A DNA stretch of 64,000 nt from Acidihalobacter_A sp037381185 (GTDB taxonomy: Bacteria; Pseudomonadota; Gammaproteobacteria; DSM-5130; Acidihalobacteraceae), in the NCBI RefSeq assembly GCF_037381185.1, contig NZ_JARRQY010000018.1:21213-85212 (forward strand). The letters are read 5' to 3'. Position 1 is the first letter of the stretch, and the number at the start of each line of letters is the position of its first letter. Position numbers and translations under genes: made by a program. Shown piece by piece: positions 32,758-42,173 of the stretch. The notes under the pieces were generated by a model. The model was not told where the DNA came from and did not search any database. It saw only the letters and a list, made by a program, of their open reading frames with translations.

Positions 32758-35192
32758 AGTGTGCGGTGAATACGCAGCTGCGGGGCGGGCGGGAAATAGT
32801 AGGTGGTCAGTTCGTCGGCCAGCGCGCGCAGATTGGCATCGATAGTCTGAAGCAGCCGGCCGGCGCCGTCGGGTTGGCTCAGCCGCTGGGCGACGAGGGG
32901 GGCGGCGATGGCGCGCACCCGGTCGGCCCAGTCGATACGCGTGGCGATCGGCAGGCCCGGCAGGCGCCGTGCTGCACGTTCCAGGGCCTCGAGCTGGTAA
33001 CTCAGCGAACGTGCGAAGTCGGGCTCGCGGATCAGCAGGTCGAGCACGCCGGCGGCTTCCGGCGGCCAGCCATGGCTGCGGCGATGGGTTTCGGTGCCGC
33101 CGACGGCGGCCAGTGCAGCCTCGGCCAGGGCGTCTTCGCTCTGTGGGTCGGGTAGTGTGCCGATCAGAGTGTGATTTAGCAGCGTGACCAGGCTTAGTGC
33201 ACGTTCCAGACGCAGGCCGCAGGCGAAGAATGCTCCACCGTCATGCGGCATGATGCCTTCGCTGAAGATGCCTTCCAGCGCCCACAGGGCGGTCAGTTGG
33301 CGTTCCAGCCCCAGCAGGGCCTGAGAGCCGTCATGTCCGGTCGACGGACGCAGCTGACGGTTGAGCGCAGGCGCATCCGCTGGCAGGCGTTCGCGGATCG
33401 ATCCAAGGCAAGTTTCGAGGTGGTTCAGATGTACGGACAGTCCCCCGGTCCCGGCGCTGCCGGTGATGAACTCGACCAGCGCGGCGTGCGGGTGGAGTCT
33501 GGGGACGGCGGGCATGCCGGCGAGCACGGCCAGTGTGTCGAGTAGACGTGTGCGCAATACCGCGGAGTCCGTGCCGTCGACGCGCCAGCTCCAGGCGCGC
33601 AGGCTGCGGCCCAGCGCCTCGGCGCGCGCCATGTAGCGGCCGGTCCAGAACAGGTTGTCGGCGGCATGCGGGGGAATGGGGGTGGCCCGGGCACGGTGTG
33701 GGCTGCGCAGCCAGGGCGCCTGCGCAGCGGTATCGTCGGCCGGAACCCACAGGTCCTTGCTCGGCCCGCCCTGGCGACCCCGGGTATCGGGATCGCCGGC
33801 GTGCACGGAGGTGCGCACCAGCGCGCCGGGCAGCACGGCGTAGCCCTCGTCGCCGGCCGCCGCGAAGCTGCGCAGCACGACGGCGCGTGGTGCGAGTCCG
33901 TCATCCTGCAGGACCGGCGCGGTGGAGTGCACGGCCGGGGCCTGGCCGATCCAGCGCCCCGGCTGGGCACGGATGCGCTCGGCAAGCCGCTCGCGGGCAC
34001 TGCGGTCGAGGCTGCCGGGGAAGACCGCGGGGCCGAGTTGGCGCGCGATGGGGCGCACGACCAGCGAGTCGAGTCGTGCGAGCACGTGCTCCAGCGCCTT
34101 GGGTTGCCCGCACCACCACGTGGCGACCTGCGGCAACAGTAGCTCCTCGCCCAGCCAGGTGCGGCTCAGCGCAGGCAGAAAGGGAATGAGCGCGAAATTC
34201 TCCAGCACGCCGCAGCCGGGTGGGTTGATCAGGGTGAGGCGTCCGCGGCGCACCAGTTCGAGCATGCCCGGCACGCCGAGCAGCGAGTCGGGCCGCAGTT
34301 CCAGCGGATCGCACCAGTCGGCGTCGAGGCGGCGCAGCAGTACGTGCAGCGGCGCTCCGCGCGGCATGCGCAGGCTGCCGCCGGAGGCGTTCAGGTCGTC
34401 GCCCTGCAGCAGCGGGATGCCAAGGTGTGCGGCCAGTAGGGCCTGATCGAAGAAGGTTTCGTTGTACGGGCCGGGGGTCAGCAGGCCGAGGCTTTCGTAG
34501 GCGTCGCCGGCAAGCGCGCGCAGGTTCTGCTCGAAGGCGCCGAGGAAGCCGCCGAGGCCGGCGACCTGCAGGTCGCGATACAGCCGCGGCTGGGTTTCGG
34601 CCATGACACGCCGGTTCTCGAGCGCATAGCCCAGTCCGGAGGGGGCCTGCACGCGGTCGCTGAGCAGCCATAGCCGCTCGTCGGGCCCGCGCGCCAGGTC
34701 GGCGGCGTACAGTGGGAGCGGCTGCGGCCTGGGAAGCGGCGCGCCCACCAGCATGCGCAGGAACCCCGGATGGTCGAGCACGGCGGCAGGTGGTATGAGT
34801 CCGTCGTGCAGCGCGCGCTGGGGGCCGTAAAGATCCGCCAGCAGCAGTCCGAGCAGGTGCGCCCGCTGCTCCAGGCCCTTGCTGACGCGGTGCCATTGGG
34901 GGGCGTCGATCAGCAGCGGCAGGGCATCCAGCGCCCAGGGATGTTCGGGACCCTGCGGGTTGCCGTAGACGTGGTAGGTGGCGCCGTCCTCGCGCAGGCG
35001 GCGCTTGATTTCGCGTTGTCGCCGCCGCATTTCGTCCAGGCCGACGAGATCCAGGCGTTCGCCGAAGGCCTTCCATGCGGAGCGCGGCTTGCCGTCCGCG
35101 CCGAGCATTTCGTCCAGGCCGGTGCAGCGCCGGCGGTAGGCTTCGGTCAGCCGCTCGGTCGTGTCGGCGAATGTGCCGCTCGCATCGCTCAT
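32754..35192 (-). CDS. Fused circularly permuted ATP-grasp (DUF404/407) and alpha-E (DUF403) protein
   Basis: The product has 812 residues. Residues about 1-480 form a circularly permuted type 2 ATP-grasp domain: the helical start is followed by RLREDGATYHVYG, LIDAPQWHRVSKGLEQRAHLL, ALENRRVMAETQPRLY, LLTPGPYNETFFDQALLA and NPPGCGVLENFAL. From about 515 the alpha-E domain begins with ADNLFWTGRYMARAEALGR. The same two domains are encoded by separate genes 38915-41360, so this protein is the fused paralogue. ATP-grasp enzymes ligate a carboxylate to an amine; the substrate here is unknown. Confidence 0.93.
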   Translation of the reverse strand: MSDASGTFADTTERLTEAYRRRCTGLDEMLGADGKPRSAWKAFGERLDLVGLDEMRRRQREIKRRLREDGATYHVYGNPQGPEHPWALDALPLLIDAPQWHRVSKGLEQRAHLLGLLLADLYGPQRALHDGLIPPAAVLDHPGFLRMLVGAPLPRPQPLPLYAADLARGPDERLWLLSDRVQAPSGLGYALENRRVMAETQPRLYRDLQVAGLGGFLGAFEQNLRALAGDAYESLGLLTPGPYNETFFDQALLAAHLGIPLLQGDDLNASGGSLRMPRGAPLHVLLRRLDADWCDPLELRPDSLLGVPGMLELVRRGRLTLINPPGCGVLENFALIPFLPALSRTWLGEELLLPQVATWWCGQPKALEHVLARLDSLVVRPIARQLGPAVFPGSLDRSARERLAERIRAQPGRWIGQAPAVHSTAPVLQDDGLAPRAVVLRSFAAAGDEGYAVLPGALVRTSVHAGDPDTRGRQGGPSKDLWVPADDTAAQAPWLRSPHRARATPIPPHAADNLFWTGRYMARAEALGRSLRAWSWRVDGTDSAVLRTRLLDTLAVLAGMPAVPRLHPHAALVEFITGSAGTGGLSVHLNHLETCLGSIRERLPADAPALNRQLRPSTGHDGSQALLGLERQLTALWALEGIFSEGIMPHDGGAFFACGLRLERALSLVTLLNHTLIGTLPDPQSEDALAEAALAAVGGTETHRRSHGWPPEAAGVLDLLIREPDFARSLSYQLEALERAARRLPGLPIATRIDWADRVRAIAAPLVAQRLSQPDGAGRLLQTIDANLRALADELTTYYFPPAPQLRIHRTL

Positions 35193-35237
35193 ACGCGAGT
35201 ACTGGGTTGCTGCGTAGGGTGGATCATGGGCGTGAGC

Positions 35238-38200
35238 TTATTCCCGCCGCAGATCCAGCGTATAGGGGTAGTCCCGGTTGGGCGGCTCGACCGGCGGCGC
35301 CATCGGCCCCGGCGGATGGCCTTCGGGGTGGAAACCGCCGAGGGAGATACTCGCCGGCGGTGGGCGCAGCGGGCCCTGGGTGTGGCCCATGGCGCTGAAG
35401 CGGGTGATGCGCCGGCCTTCGGCTTCGTAGGCGTTGACCGGGAAAGTCTCGTAGCTGCGTCCGCCCGGGTGGGCGACGTGATAGGTGCAGCCGCCGACGG
35501 AGCGGCCGTTCCAGGTGTCGATGAGGTCGAACACCAGGGGCACGTGGACGCCAATGGTCGGATGCAGCGCCGAGGGCGGCTGCCAGGCGCGGTAGCGCAC
35601 GCCGGCCACGGCCTCGTCCTTGGTGCCGGTGGCGCGCAGCGGCACGCGCCGGCCGTTGCAGGCGAGCACGTAGCGCTCGCCCGACAGGCCGCTGACGCGA
35701 ACCTGCAGGCGCTCGACCGAGGAGTCGACGAAGCGCGCGGTGCCCTGCGCGCTGGCTTCTTCGCCAAGTACCGGCCAGGGCTCCAGCGCCATACGCAGTT
35801 CGATCTCGATGCCGCGCAGTTGCACGCGCCCAAGCACCGGGAAGCGGAATTCGACGAACGGAGCGAACCACTCGGCGGCGAAGGGGTAGCCGGCCTCACT
35901 CAGTTCGGCGCAGATGTCGCGCAGGTCTTCCTCGATGTAGTGCGGCAGCATCCAGCGGTCGTGCAGTTCGGTACCCCAGCGCACCAGGCGGCCGCGGTAG
36001 GGCGTGCGCCAGAAACGGGCCACCAGGGCGCGTATCAGCAGCAACTGCACCAGCGACATGCGTGCGTGCGGCGGCATTTCGAAGGCGCGGAATTCGACCA
36101 GGCCAAGCCGTCCGGTGGCGGAGTCGGGCGAGTAGAGTTTGTCGATGCAGAACTCGGCGCGATGGGTGTTGCCGGTGATGTCGACCAGCAGGTTGCGCAG
36201 CAGGCGGTCGATCAGCCAAGGGGCGGGTGTTTCGCCGGGAGGGATGCGCGACAGTGCGATCTCCAGTTCGTAGAGGTACTCGTCGCGGCCTTCGTCGGCG
36301 CGCGGCGCCTGGGAGGTGGGCCCGATGAACATCCCGGAGAAACAGTAGGACAGTGAGGGATGGTGCTGCCAGTAGGTGATCAGAGAGGCGAGCAGGTCGG
36401 GGCGGCGCAGGAACGGGCTGTCCTCGGGAGCGGCACCGCCGAGGGTGACGTGGTTGCCGCCGCCGGTGCCGGTGTGGCGGCCGTCGAGCATGAACTTTTC
36501 GGTGCCCAGGCGGGCCAGGCGAGCCTCTTCGTAGAGCCGTTCGGTGGTCTCGGCCAACTCTTCCCAATTCGAAGCCGGATGGATGTTGACCTCGATCACG
36601 CCGGGATCGGGAGTGACGGCGAAGCTCTTGAGACGCGGATCCCGGGGCGGCGTGTAGCCTTCGATGACGACCGGCAGCGCAAGCTCGGCGGCGGTGTTCT
36701 CGATCGCCGCGAGCAGTTCGGCGTAGTGTTCGAGATGGGTGAGCGGCGGCATGAACAGGTGCAGCCGCCCCGCGCGGGCCTCGATGCACAGCGCGGTATG
36801 GGGGATCTTGGCGAAACCGGGCTCGGTTTCGCAGGCGTCCGCACTGGGCGGCGCTTCGGGCAGTGCGGGTTTTGGTGATTCGACGTAGCGGGTGTAGCGC
36901 GTCTCGACCTCGCCGTGCAGGTCGGACGAGAGCGGTGGGCGTTGCTCGAAGCCGCTGCGTTCCGGGGTGATCTCGCGGTCTTTTTCGGCCGTCCAAGGCA
37001 GGCTGTCCAGCGGCAGGCGCAGTCCCATGGGCGAGGTGCCTGGGATCAGGTGCATGCTGCCGCGGCGGAACTGCCAGGGGCCGGTGCGCCAGGCGTTGCG
37101 CCGCCAGTCCCAGGCCAGCGGCAGGGCGTAGCCGACCGCTTGATCGAGACCGCGAGAGAGCGCGACGGCCAGCTCGGCACGCTGTTCAGGATGTTTCAGG
37201 TCTGCGGTCAGCCAGTCGACGTTGGACGGTTGGTTCGCCTCGTTCCAGAGGTGGTAGAGCGGATCCTCGAAGCCAGGGACCAGATTGCGTTCGCCATCCA
37301 GGCCGAGCCGTTTGGCGAGGCCGCTGGCGAAGGCGTGCGCCTGTCCGGCGCCGTGGCCATAGTCGCGGCAGTCGTCGGCGAGCAGTGCGGGATCGCGCCA
37401 CAGCGGTGCGCCGTCGCGTCGCCAGTAACAGCTCAGCGCCCAACGCGGAAGCGCTTCGCCCGGGTACCACTTGCCCTGGCCGTAGTGTAGCAGTGGCGAT
37501 TGGGCGAAGGCTGCGGCGAGGCGCTTGAACAGGTCTCCGGCACGCTCGCGCTTGTGTTCGCCCAGCGCCAGGGTGTTCCACTGCGCGCCGTCCATGTCGT
37601 CGACCGAGACGAAGGTGGGTTCTCCGCCCAACGTGAGGCGCACGTCGCCGGCGTCGAGATCGGCGTCGACCTTGCGTCCGAGCGCGAGTATGTCCGCCCA
37701 GGCGGCATCGTCGTACGGTTTGGTAACGCGCGGGTCCTCATGGATACGGGTCACTTCATTGACGAATTCGAATTCGACCTCGCAGTGGTCGGTGGCGCCG
37801 GCGATGGGCGCAGCGCTGGAGGGCTTGGGCGTGCAGGCCAGCGGAATGTGGCCTTCGCCGGCGAACAGGCCGGAGGTGGGATCGAGACCGACCCAGCCCG
37901 CGCCGGGCAGGTAGACCTCGGTCCAGGCGTGCAGGTCGGTGAAGTCGTGGGTGGTGCCCTCAGGGCCTTCCAGGGGTTTTTCGTCGGCCACCAACTGGAC
38001 CAGATAGCCGGAAACGAAGCGGGCGGCCAGGCCCAGGTGGCGCAGGATCTGCACCAGCAGCCAGGCGCTGTCGCGGCACGAGCCGCGGCCGATCTCCAGC
38101 GATTCCTCGCAGCTCTGGATGCCCGGCTCCATGCGCACGATATAGCCGATGTCGCGTTGCAGCCGCTGGTTGATGGCAACCAGGAAGTCGACCGTCGGAG

Positions 38201-38615
38201 TCTCTTCCCGGTTTACCTCGCGCAGCCATTCCATCAGGCGTGGGCCGCTTTCGCGGATCTCGAAATAGGGGCGCAGTTCCGTGGCCAGTTCCGTGGCGTA
38301 CTGAAACGGATAGTGTTCGGCCTCCGGTTCGAGGAAGAAGTCGAAGGGATTGATCGACACCAAGTCGGCGATCACTTCGACGTTCACCAGCAGTTCGCGA
38401 GTCGGCTCGGGGAAGGTCAGACGTGCGAGGTAGTTGCCGAAGGGATCCTGCTGCCAGTTGATGAAGTGCTCCGCAGGTTCGATCTTGAGCGAATAGGATT
38501 CGATCGGCGTGCGGGCGTGCGCGGCGGGGCGCAGGCGGATCACGTGGGGCGCCAGCCCTACCCTGCGGTCGAAGCGGTAGTGAGTCGTGTGACGGATCGC
38601 GACGCGGATTGCCAT
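35238..38615 (-). CDS. Large transglutaminase-DUF2126 protein
   Basis: The product has 1125 residues. The N-terminal transglutaminase-like part includes the beta domain (about 1-90) and catalytic residues C180 (GRGSCRDSAWLLV), H229 (DLHAWTEVYLPG) and D245 (VGLDPTSG). The long C-terminal part is DUF2126, which resembles amidoligase/glutamine-synthetase-like folds, with LTLGGEPTFVSVDDMDGAQW and MLDGRHTGTGGGNHVTLGG. ATG 38615 is preferred because MAIRVAIRHTTHYRF is the usual start; the frame continues to 38714. First gene of the minus-strand operon; divergent from the second ATP-grasp gene. Confidence 0.93.
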   Translation of the reverse strand: MAIRVAIRHTTHYRFDRRVGLAPHVIRLRPAAHARTPIESYSLKIEPAEHFINWQQDPFGNYLARLTFPEPTRELLVNVEVIADLVSINPFDFFLEPEAEHYPFQYATELATELRPYFEIRESGPRLMEWLREVNREETPTVDFLVAINQRLQRDIGYIVRMEPGIQSCEESLEIGRGSCRDSAWLLVQILRHLGLAARFVSGYLVQLVADEKPLEGPEGTTHDFTDLHAWTEVYLPGAGWVGLDPTSGLFAGEGHIPLACTPKPSSAAPIAGATDHCEVEFEFVNEVTRIHEDPRVTKPYDDAAWADILALGRKVDADLDAGDVRLTLGGEPTFVSVDDMDGAQWNTLALGEHKRERAGDLFKRLAAAFAQSPLLHYGQGKWYPGEALPRWALSCYWRRDGAPLWRDPALLADDCRDYGHGAGQAHAFASGLAKRLGLDGERNLVPGFEDPLYHLWNEANQPSNVDWLTADLKHPEQRAELAVALSRGLDQAVGYALPLAWDWRRNAWRTGPWQFRRGSMHLIPGTSPMGLRLPLDSLPWTAEKDREITPERSGFEQRPPLSSDLHGEVETRYTRYVESPKPALPEAPPSADACETEPGFAKIPHTALCIEARAGRLHLFMPPLTHLEHYAELLAAIENTAAELALPVVIEGYTPPRDPRLKSFAVTPDPGVIEVNIHPASNWEELAETTERLYEEARLARLGTEKFMLDGRHTGTGGGNHVTLGGAAPEDSPFLRRPDLLASLITYWQHHPSLSYCFSGMFIGPTSQAPRADEGRDEYLYELEIALSRIPPGETPAPWLIDRLLRNLLVDITGNTHRAEFCIDKLYSPDSATGRLGLVEFRAFEMPPHARMSLVQLLLIRALVARFWRTPYRGRLVRWGTELHDRWMLPHYIEEDLRDICAELSEAGYPFAAEWFAPFVEFRFPVLGRVQLRGIEIELRMALEPWPVLGEEASAQGTARFVDSSVERLQVRVSGLSGERYVLACNGRRVPLRATGTKDEAVAGVRYRAWQPPSALHPTIGVHVPLVFDLIDTWNGRSVGGCTYHVAHPGGRSYETFPVNAYEAEGRRITRFSAMGHTQGPLRPPPASISLGGFHPEGHPPGPMAPPVEPPNRDYPYTLDLRRE

Positions 38616-38914
38616 GACCAGCTGCCCCTTCCCTGTGTGATGAGCATCGTACAACCAAATGTAGGTTTCGTGCGCCGCAAGCTTAAGGGACAGCGCTATA
38701 GTAGTTGTTGGCAAAAGCCGTGCCCGGTCGGGTGAGGTTTATCTTCGGGGTTATGCGCGAAAATGGTGCGTCGATGTTCATGGCCTCGCGAGCCTGCCCG
38801 GCAATAGCGCGCCAATGCCCGGTGGATGTGCAAAATCGCGGTGGCATGGAGCATGCTGGTGATTCAGCACCGATCCGAAGGCGGACCGAAAACAGTCGGA
38901 GGAGTCCAGACAGC
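38616..38914. other. Divergent promoter region of the ATP-grasp/transglutaminase locus
   Basis: The 299 bases between the two divergent operons hold no convincing gene. Both operons must be started here, so joint regulation is likely. I could not pick unambiguous -35/-10 boxes. A GGAGGAG ribosome site precedes the plus-strand gene. Confidence 0.5.
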
Positions 38915-40369
38915 ATGACCATCGAATGGGCGGCATATGAAGCCGGTGGTTTCTACGACGAACTGATCGATGCCGGTGGCGCCCCGCGGGCGGCAGCCGC
39001 AGCCTTGTGCCGTTATTTGGCCAAAATGGACGAGGCCGAACTGGCTGAGCACCGCGATGCCGCGGAACTCGCCATTCGCACCATGGGCATCACCTTCACC
39101 GTGTATTCCGAGGAGGAGGGCTCGATCGACCGGGCCTGGCCCTTCGACATCGTGCCCCGCATCATCCCCGGCGACGAATGGAAGCGCATCGAAGCCGGGC
39201 TCAAACAGCGCGTCAAGGCGCTGAATATGTTCATCGACGACGTCTATCACCGACAGCGCATCCTGAAGGACAAGATCGTCCCGCGCGAACTGATCGTCGA
39301 CTCGCGCGACTTCCGCCCGCAGTGCGTCGGCGCCAAACCGCCGCTGGGCATATGGGCGCATATCTGCGGTACGGATCTGGTGCGCGACAAGGACGGTACC
39401 GCCTACGTCCTCGAGGACAATCTGCGCGTACCCTCCGGTGTCTCCTACATGCTGGAAAACCGTCAGATCATGAAGCGGGTGTTCCCGGAGCTGTTCGAGG
39501 AATCCGTGATCCTGCCGGTGGACGACTATCCGGCCCAACTCTACGACACCCTGGCCGCATTGTCGCGCCGGCGCACCCGGCGGCCCGAGGTGGTCGTGCT
39601 TACGCCGGGCATCTACAACTCGGCGTATTTCGAACACGCCTACCTGGCTCAGCAGATGGGGGCGGAACTGGTCGAGGGCTCCGATCTGGTCGTGGGCGAC
39701 GACGACTGCGTCTACATGCGAACCATCGAGGGTCTGTCGCAGGTCGACGTGATCTATCGGCGCATCGACGACTCCTTTCTCGATCCAGAGGCGTTCAATT
39801 CGGATTCCGTGCTCGGCGTGCCCGGCCTCATGCGCGCCTGGCGCAAGGGCAAGGTCGGTCTCGCCAATGCCCCCGGTTCGGGGGTGGCCGACGACAAGGT
39901 CGTCTACACCTACGTGCCGGAGATGATCCGCTATTACTTGGACGAGGCGCCGATTCTGCCCAACGTGCCGTCCTGGCTGTGCGTGAACAAGGCCGACCGC
40001 GACCACGTGCTGGCCAATCTGGACAAACTGGTGGTCAAGCCGGCCAACGAGTCCGGCGGCTACGGTATGCTCATCGGCCCCGCGGCGACGCGCAAGGAAC
40101 GCGAGGCCTTCGCCGCGCTGATCAAGAAGAATCCCCGCAACTACATGGCACAGCCCATGCTCAGCCTATCCACCGCGCCGACCCTGATCGATCGCAATAT
40201 GGAACCGCGCCACCTGGATCTGCGCCCCTTCATTCTGTCCGGCCGCGACACCTACGTGACCACCGGGGGGCTCACGCGGGTGGCGCTGCGCAAGGGCTCG
40301 ACGGTGGTGAACTCCTCGCAGGGAGGCGGCAGCAAAGACACGTGGGTCGTCGACCTGGGGGGGCTCTGA
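38915..40369 (+). CDS. Circularly permuted type 2 ATP-grasp protein (DUF404/DUF407)
   Basis: The product has 484 residues and a complete stand-alone circularly permuted ATP-grasp domain: GFYDELIDAGGAPR at the start, ITFTVYSEEEGSIDRAWPFD, IIPGDEWKRIEAGLKQRV, YVLEDNLRVPSGVSYMLENR, PGIYNSAYFEHAYLAQQMG, NAPGSGVADDKVVYTYVPEM and a final RKGSTVVNSSQGGGSKDTWV. ATG 38915 follows GGAGGAG. It is immediately upstream (1 base gap) of the alpha-E gene; these two families nearly always occur together and are thought to build a peptide or amide bond. Substrates unknown. Confidence 0.95.
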   Translation: MTIEWAAYEAGGFYDELIDAGGAPRAAAAALCRYLAKMDEAELAEHRDAAELAIRTMGITFTVYSEEEGSIDRAWPFDIVPRIIPGDEWKRIEAGLKQRVKALNMFIDDVYHRQRILKDKIVPRELIVDSRDFRPQCVGAKPPLGIWAHICGTDLVRDKDGTAYVLEDNLRVPSGVSYMLENRQIMKRVFPELFEESVILPVDDYPAQLYDTLAALSRRRTRRPEVVVLTPGIYNSAYFEHAYLAQQMGAELVEGSDLVVGDDDCVYMRTIEGLSQVDVIYRRIDDSFLDPEAFNSDSVLGVPGLMRAWRKGKVGLANAPGSGVADDKVVYTYVPEMIRYYLDEAPILPNVPSWLCVNKADRDHVLANLDKLVVKPANESGGYGMLIGPAATRKEREAFAALIKKNPRNYMAQPMLSLSTAPTLIDRNMEPRHLDLRPFILSGRDTYVTTGGLTRVALRKGSTVVNSSQGGGSKDTWVVDLGGL

Positions 40370-40370
40370 C

Positions 40371-41360
40371 ATGCTGTCGCGCGTCGCCGAACGGATCTAC
40401 TGGATGGCCCGCTACGTGGAGCGTGCCGAAAACATCGCCCGCCTGATCAACGTCAATACCCTGATGCTGCTCGACCTGCCGCGCGGCGTGCCGCTGGGCT
40501 GGGAGGCGCTGATCGACATGACGGGCGCCAGCGAAGCGTTCGCTGAACATTACAACGGAGCGGTGGAGCGCAATGTGGTGCGTTTTCTGGTCGTCGACCA
40601 GCGTAACTCGGGCTCCCTGCTCAGTTCGCTCAAGAGCGCCCGCGAGAACGCCCGGACCATCCGCGACATCATTCCGCGCGAAGCCTGGGAACGCATCAAC
40701 GAGCTGTATCTGCAGGCCACCGCGGAGCTGCCGGGGTCGTTGGCGCGCGGCAAACGCTACGAGGCGCTGATGTCGGTGATCGACGCCTCGCAGCAGCTGA
40801 CCGGCATTCTCGCCGGCGCCATGCTGCACGACGCCGGCTACGATTTTCTGCGCCTCGGCCGCAACCTGGAGCGCGCCGACATGATCAGCCGCATCATCGA
40901 CGTGCGTACGGCGGATGCGCTGCCGCCCGAATTCGCCGGCCTGACGCCGTTGCGCAGCCTGCGTTGGATGAGTCTGCTGCGTTCCCTGTCGGGTTATCAG
41001 GCCTATCGTCAGCAGGTGCAGACGGCGGTGCGCCGCGAGGACGTGCTGGAGTTCCTGTTCAAGAGCGAGCGTTTCCCACGCGCCATCCGGCATTGCGTGG
41101 GCGAGGTCAGCGCCGCTGTAGAGCGCCTGCCGCGCAGCGAGGAGGCTCATGAGCTTTGCCTGTCGCTGATGCGTCAGATCGACCGCGCCCGTGTGCGGCG
41201 TTTCGATGATGCCGCGGTGCACCGTTTTGTCGATCGTGTGCAGAAAAGCCTGGGGAAGGTACACGACATGATCGGTCAGACTTGGTTCCAGGTGGTGCCG
41301 CCGCAGGCCAAGCGGCGTCGGCGTATGGCGCGGGGGCGTGTTGCGGTGCAGGGTCGCTGA
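40371..41360 (+). CDS. Alpha-E (DUF403) domain protein
   Basis: The product is a 329-residue all-helical protein of the alpha-E family, starting with the hallmark MLSRVAERIYWMARYVERAENIARL. This region corresponds to the C-terminal domain of the fused protein at 32.8-35.2 kb. The family is obligately associated with circularly permuted ATP-grasp proteins, but its reaction is unknown. The C-terminal tail is basic (AKRRRRMARGRVAVQGR), unlike the body. Confidence 0.94.
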   Translation: MLSRVAERIYWMARYVERAENIARLINVNTLMLLDLPRGVPLGWEALIDMTGASEAFAEHYNGAVERNVVRFLVVDQRNSGSLLSSLKSARENARTIRDIIPREAWERINELYLQATAELPGSLARGKRYEALMSVIDASQQLTGILAGAMLHDAGYDFLRLGRNLERADMISRIIDVRTADALPPEFAGLTPLRSLRWMSLLRSLSGYQAYRQQVQTAVRREDVLEFLFKSERFPRAIRHCVGEVSAAVERLPRSEEAHELCLSLMRQIDRARVRRFDDAAVHRFVDRVQKSLGKVHDMIGQTWFQVVPPQAKRRRRMARGRVAVQGR

Positions 41361-41432
41361 AGGTTCTTTTTGGGGCTCGATTTCGAGTGTGCGGTCTCTG
41401 CTGGCGATGTGGTGAAATCTGTTCCCATTGTT

Positions 41433-41461
41433 GGCGCTGATTCGCGCCCGAAACGAGCCTC
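41433..41461. repeat. REP-like repeat, copy A
   Basis: GCGCTGATTCGCGCCCGAAA followed by CGAGCCTC here is repeated at 58037-58064 with one mismatch over 28 bases. The core GCCCGAAACGGGC of the other copy is a small hairpin. It lies between convergent genes, as REP-type repeats usually do. Confidence 0.55.
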
Positions 41462-41516
41462 GTCATCCATAAAATCAGGGTTGTTTGGAACTTGAACAGA
41501 TGGCAGACAAACGCCG

Positions 41517-42101
41517 CTATTCCGAAGGCCGAATATTCCACCCGAGCAAAGTACGCCTGCCATGCCGTAGTCCGAGTAGTCCAATGGAACCGGAACTCAG
41601 ATCAAGCCGCTCGCCGGCGGCGAGCGGCAACTCCATCCAGCGCACCGCCAGTGCACGCAGCAAGTGACCATGGGCGAAGGCCAGCACCGGTAAGCCGGGG
41701 GAGGAAAGTACCCGCTCGATGAGGCTGTCGAGTCTGCGGGCGACTTGCTCGGGTGTTTCGCCTTGTGGTCCTGCGCCGCCGTGTTTGAAGACCGACCAGT
41801 CGGGAACGCGCTCCTGGATCTGGGGTGTGGTCAGTCCCTCGTAGTCGCCGTAATCCCATTCACGCAACTCGTTGACTGTCTGCGCATGCGGGTAGCCGCA
41901 GGCTTCGGCGGTTTCCCGGGCGCGCCGCAGCGGGCTGGACCAGATCTGCGCCGGGTTCCGCGCCTGCAGCCAAGTGCGCAGAGTTTGGGCTTCGGCCAGG
42001 CCGCCGGCGGTCAGGCCGAGGTCGGTGTGAGACGTGTGCTGGCCAACTTCGCTCCATGCCGTAGCGCCATGGCGTACGACGATAAGATGGGGTTCGTACA
42101 T
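41517..42101 (-). CDS. Histidine phosphatase family protein
   Basis: The product has 194 residues of the phosphoglycerate-mutase-like superfamily. The phosphohistidine motif LIVVRHGATAW is at the N-terminus, and the second catalytic histidine is in LAFAHGHLLRAL. These enzymes dephosphorylate small metabolites or proteins; the substrate is not predictable. It follows the moeB-like gene by 72 bases on the same strand and may be the last gene of the hemA-prfA-prmC-moeB series. Confidence 0.92.
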   Translation of the reverse strand: MYEPHLIVVRHGATAWSEVGQHTSHTDLGLTAGGLAEAQTLRTWLQARNPAQIWSSPLRRARETAEACGYPHAQTVNELREWDYGDYEGLTTPQIQERVPDWSVFKHGGAGPQGETPEQVARRLDSLIERVLSSPGLPVLAFAHGHLLRALAVRWMELPLAAGERLDLSSGSIGLLGLRHGRRTLLGWNIRPSE

Positions 42102-42173
42102 GATTGGCTATGCTCCTCGGGATATCCGGCACTTTGGACCACGTGGCGGCGGCTGGGTTCGCCCGTGGTGTGG

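Noticed and set aside
34770..36356. 528-codon plus-strand frame spanning two genes of the ATP-grasp locus
   Set aside because: Crosses the boundary of two recognised minus-strand genes and has no recognisable domain.
37500..38735. 411-codon plus-strand frame opposite the DUF2126 protein
   Set aside because: Antisense shadow of a conserved transglutaminase domain.
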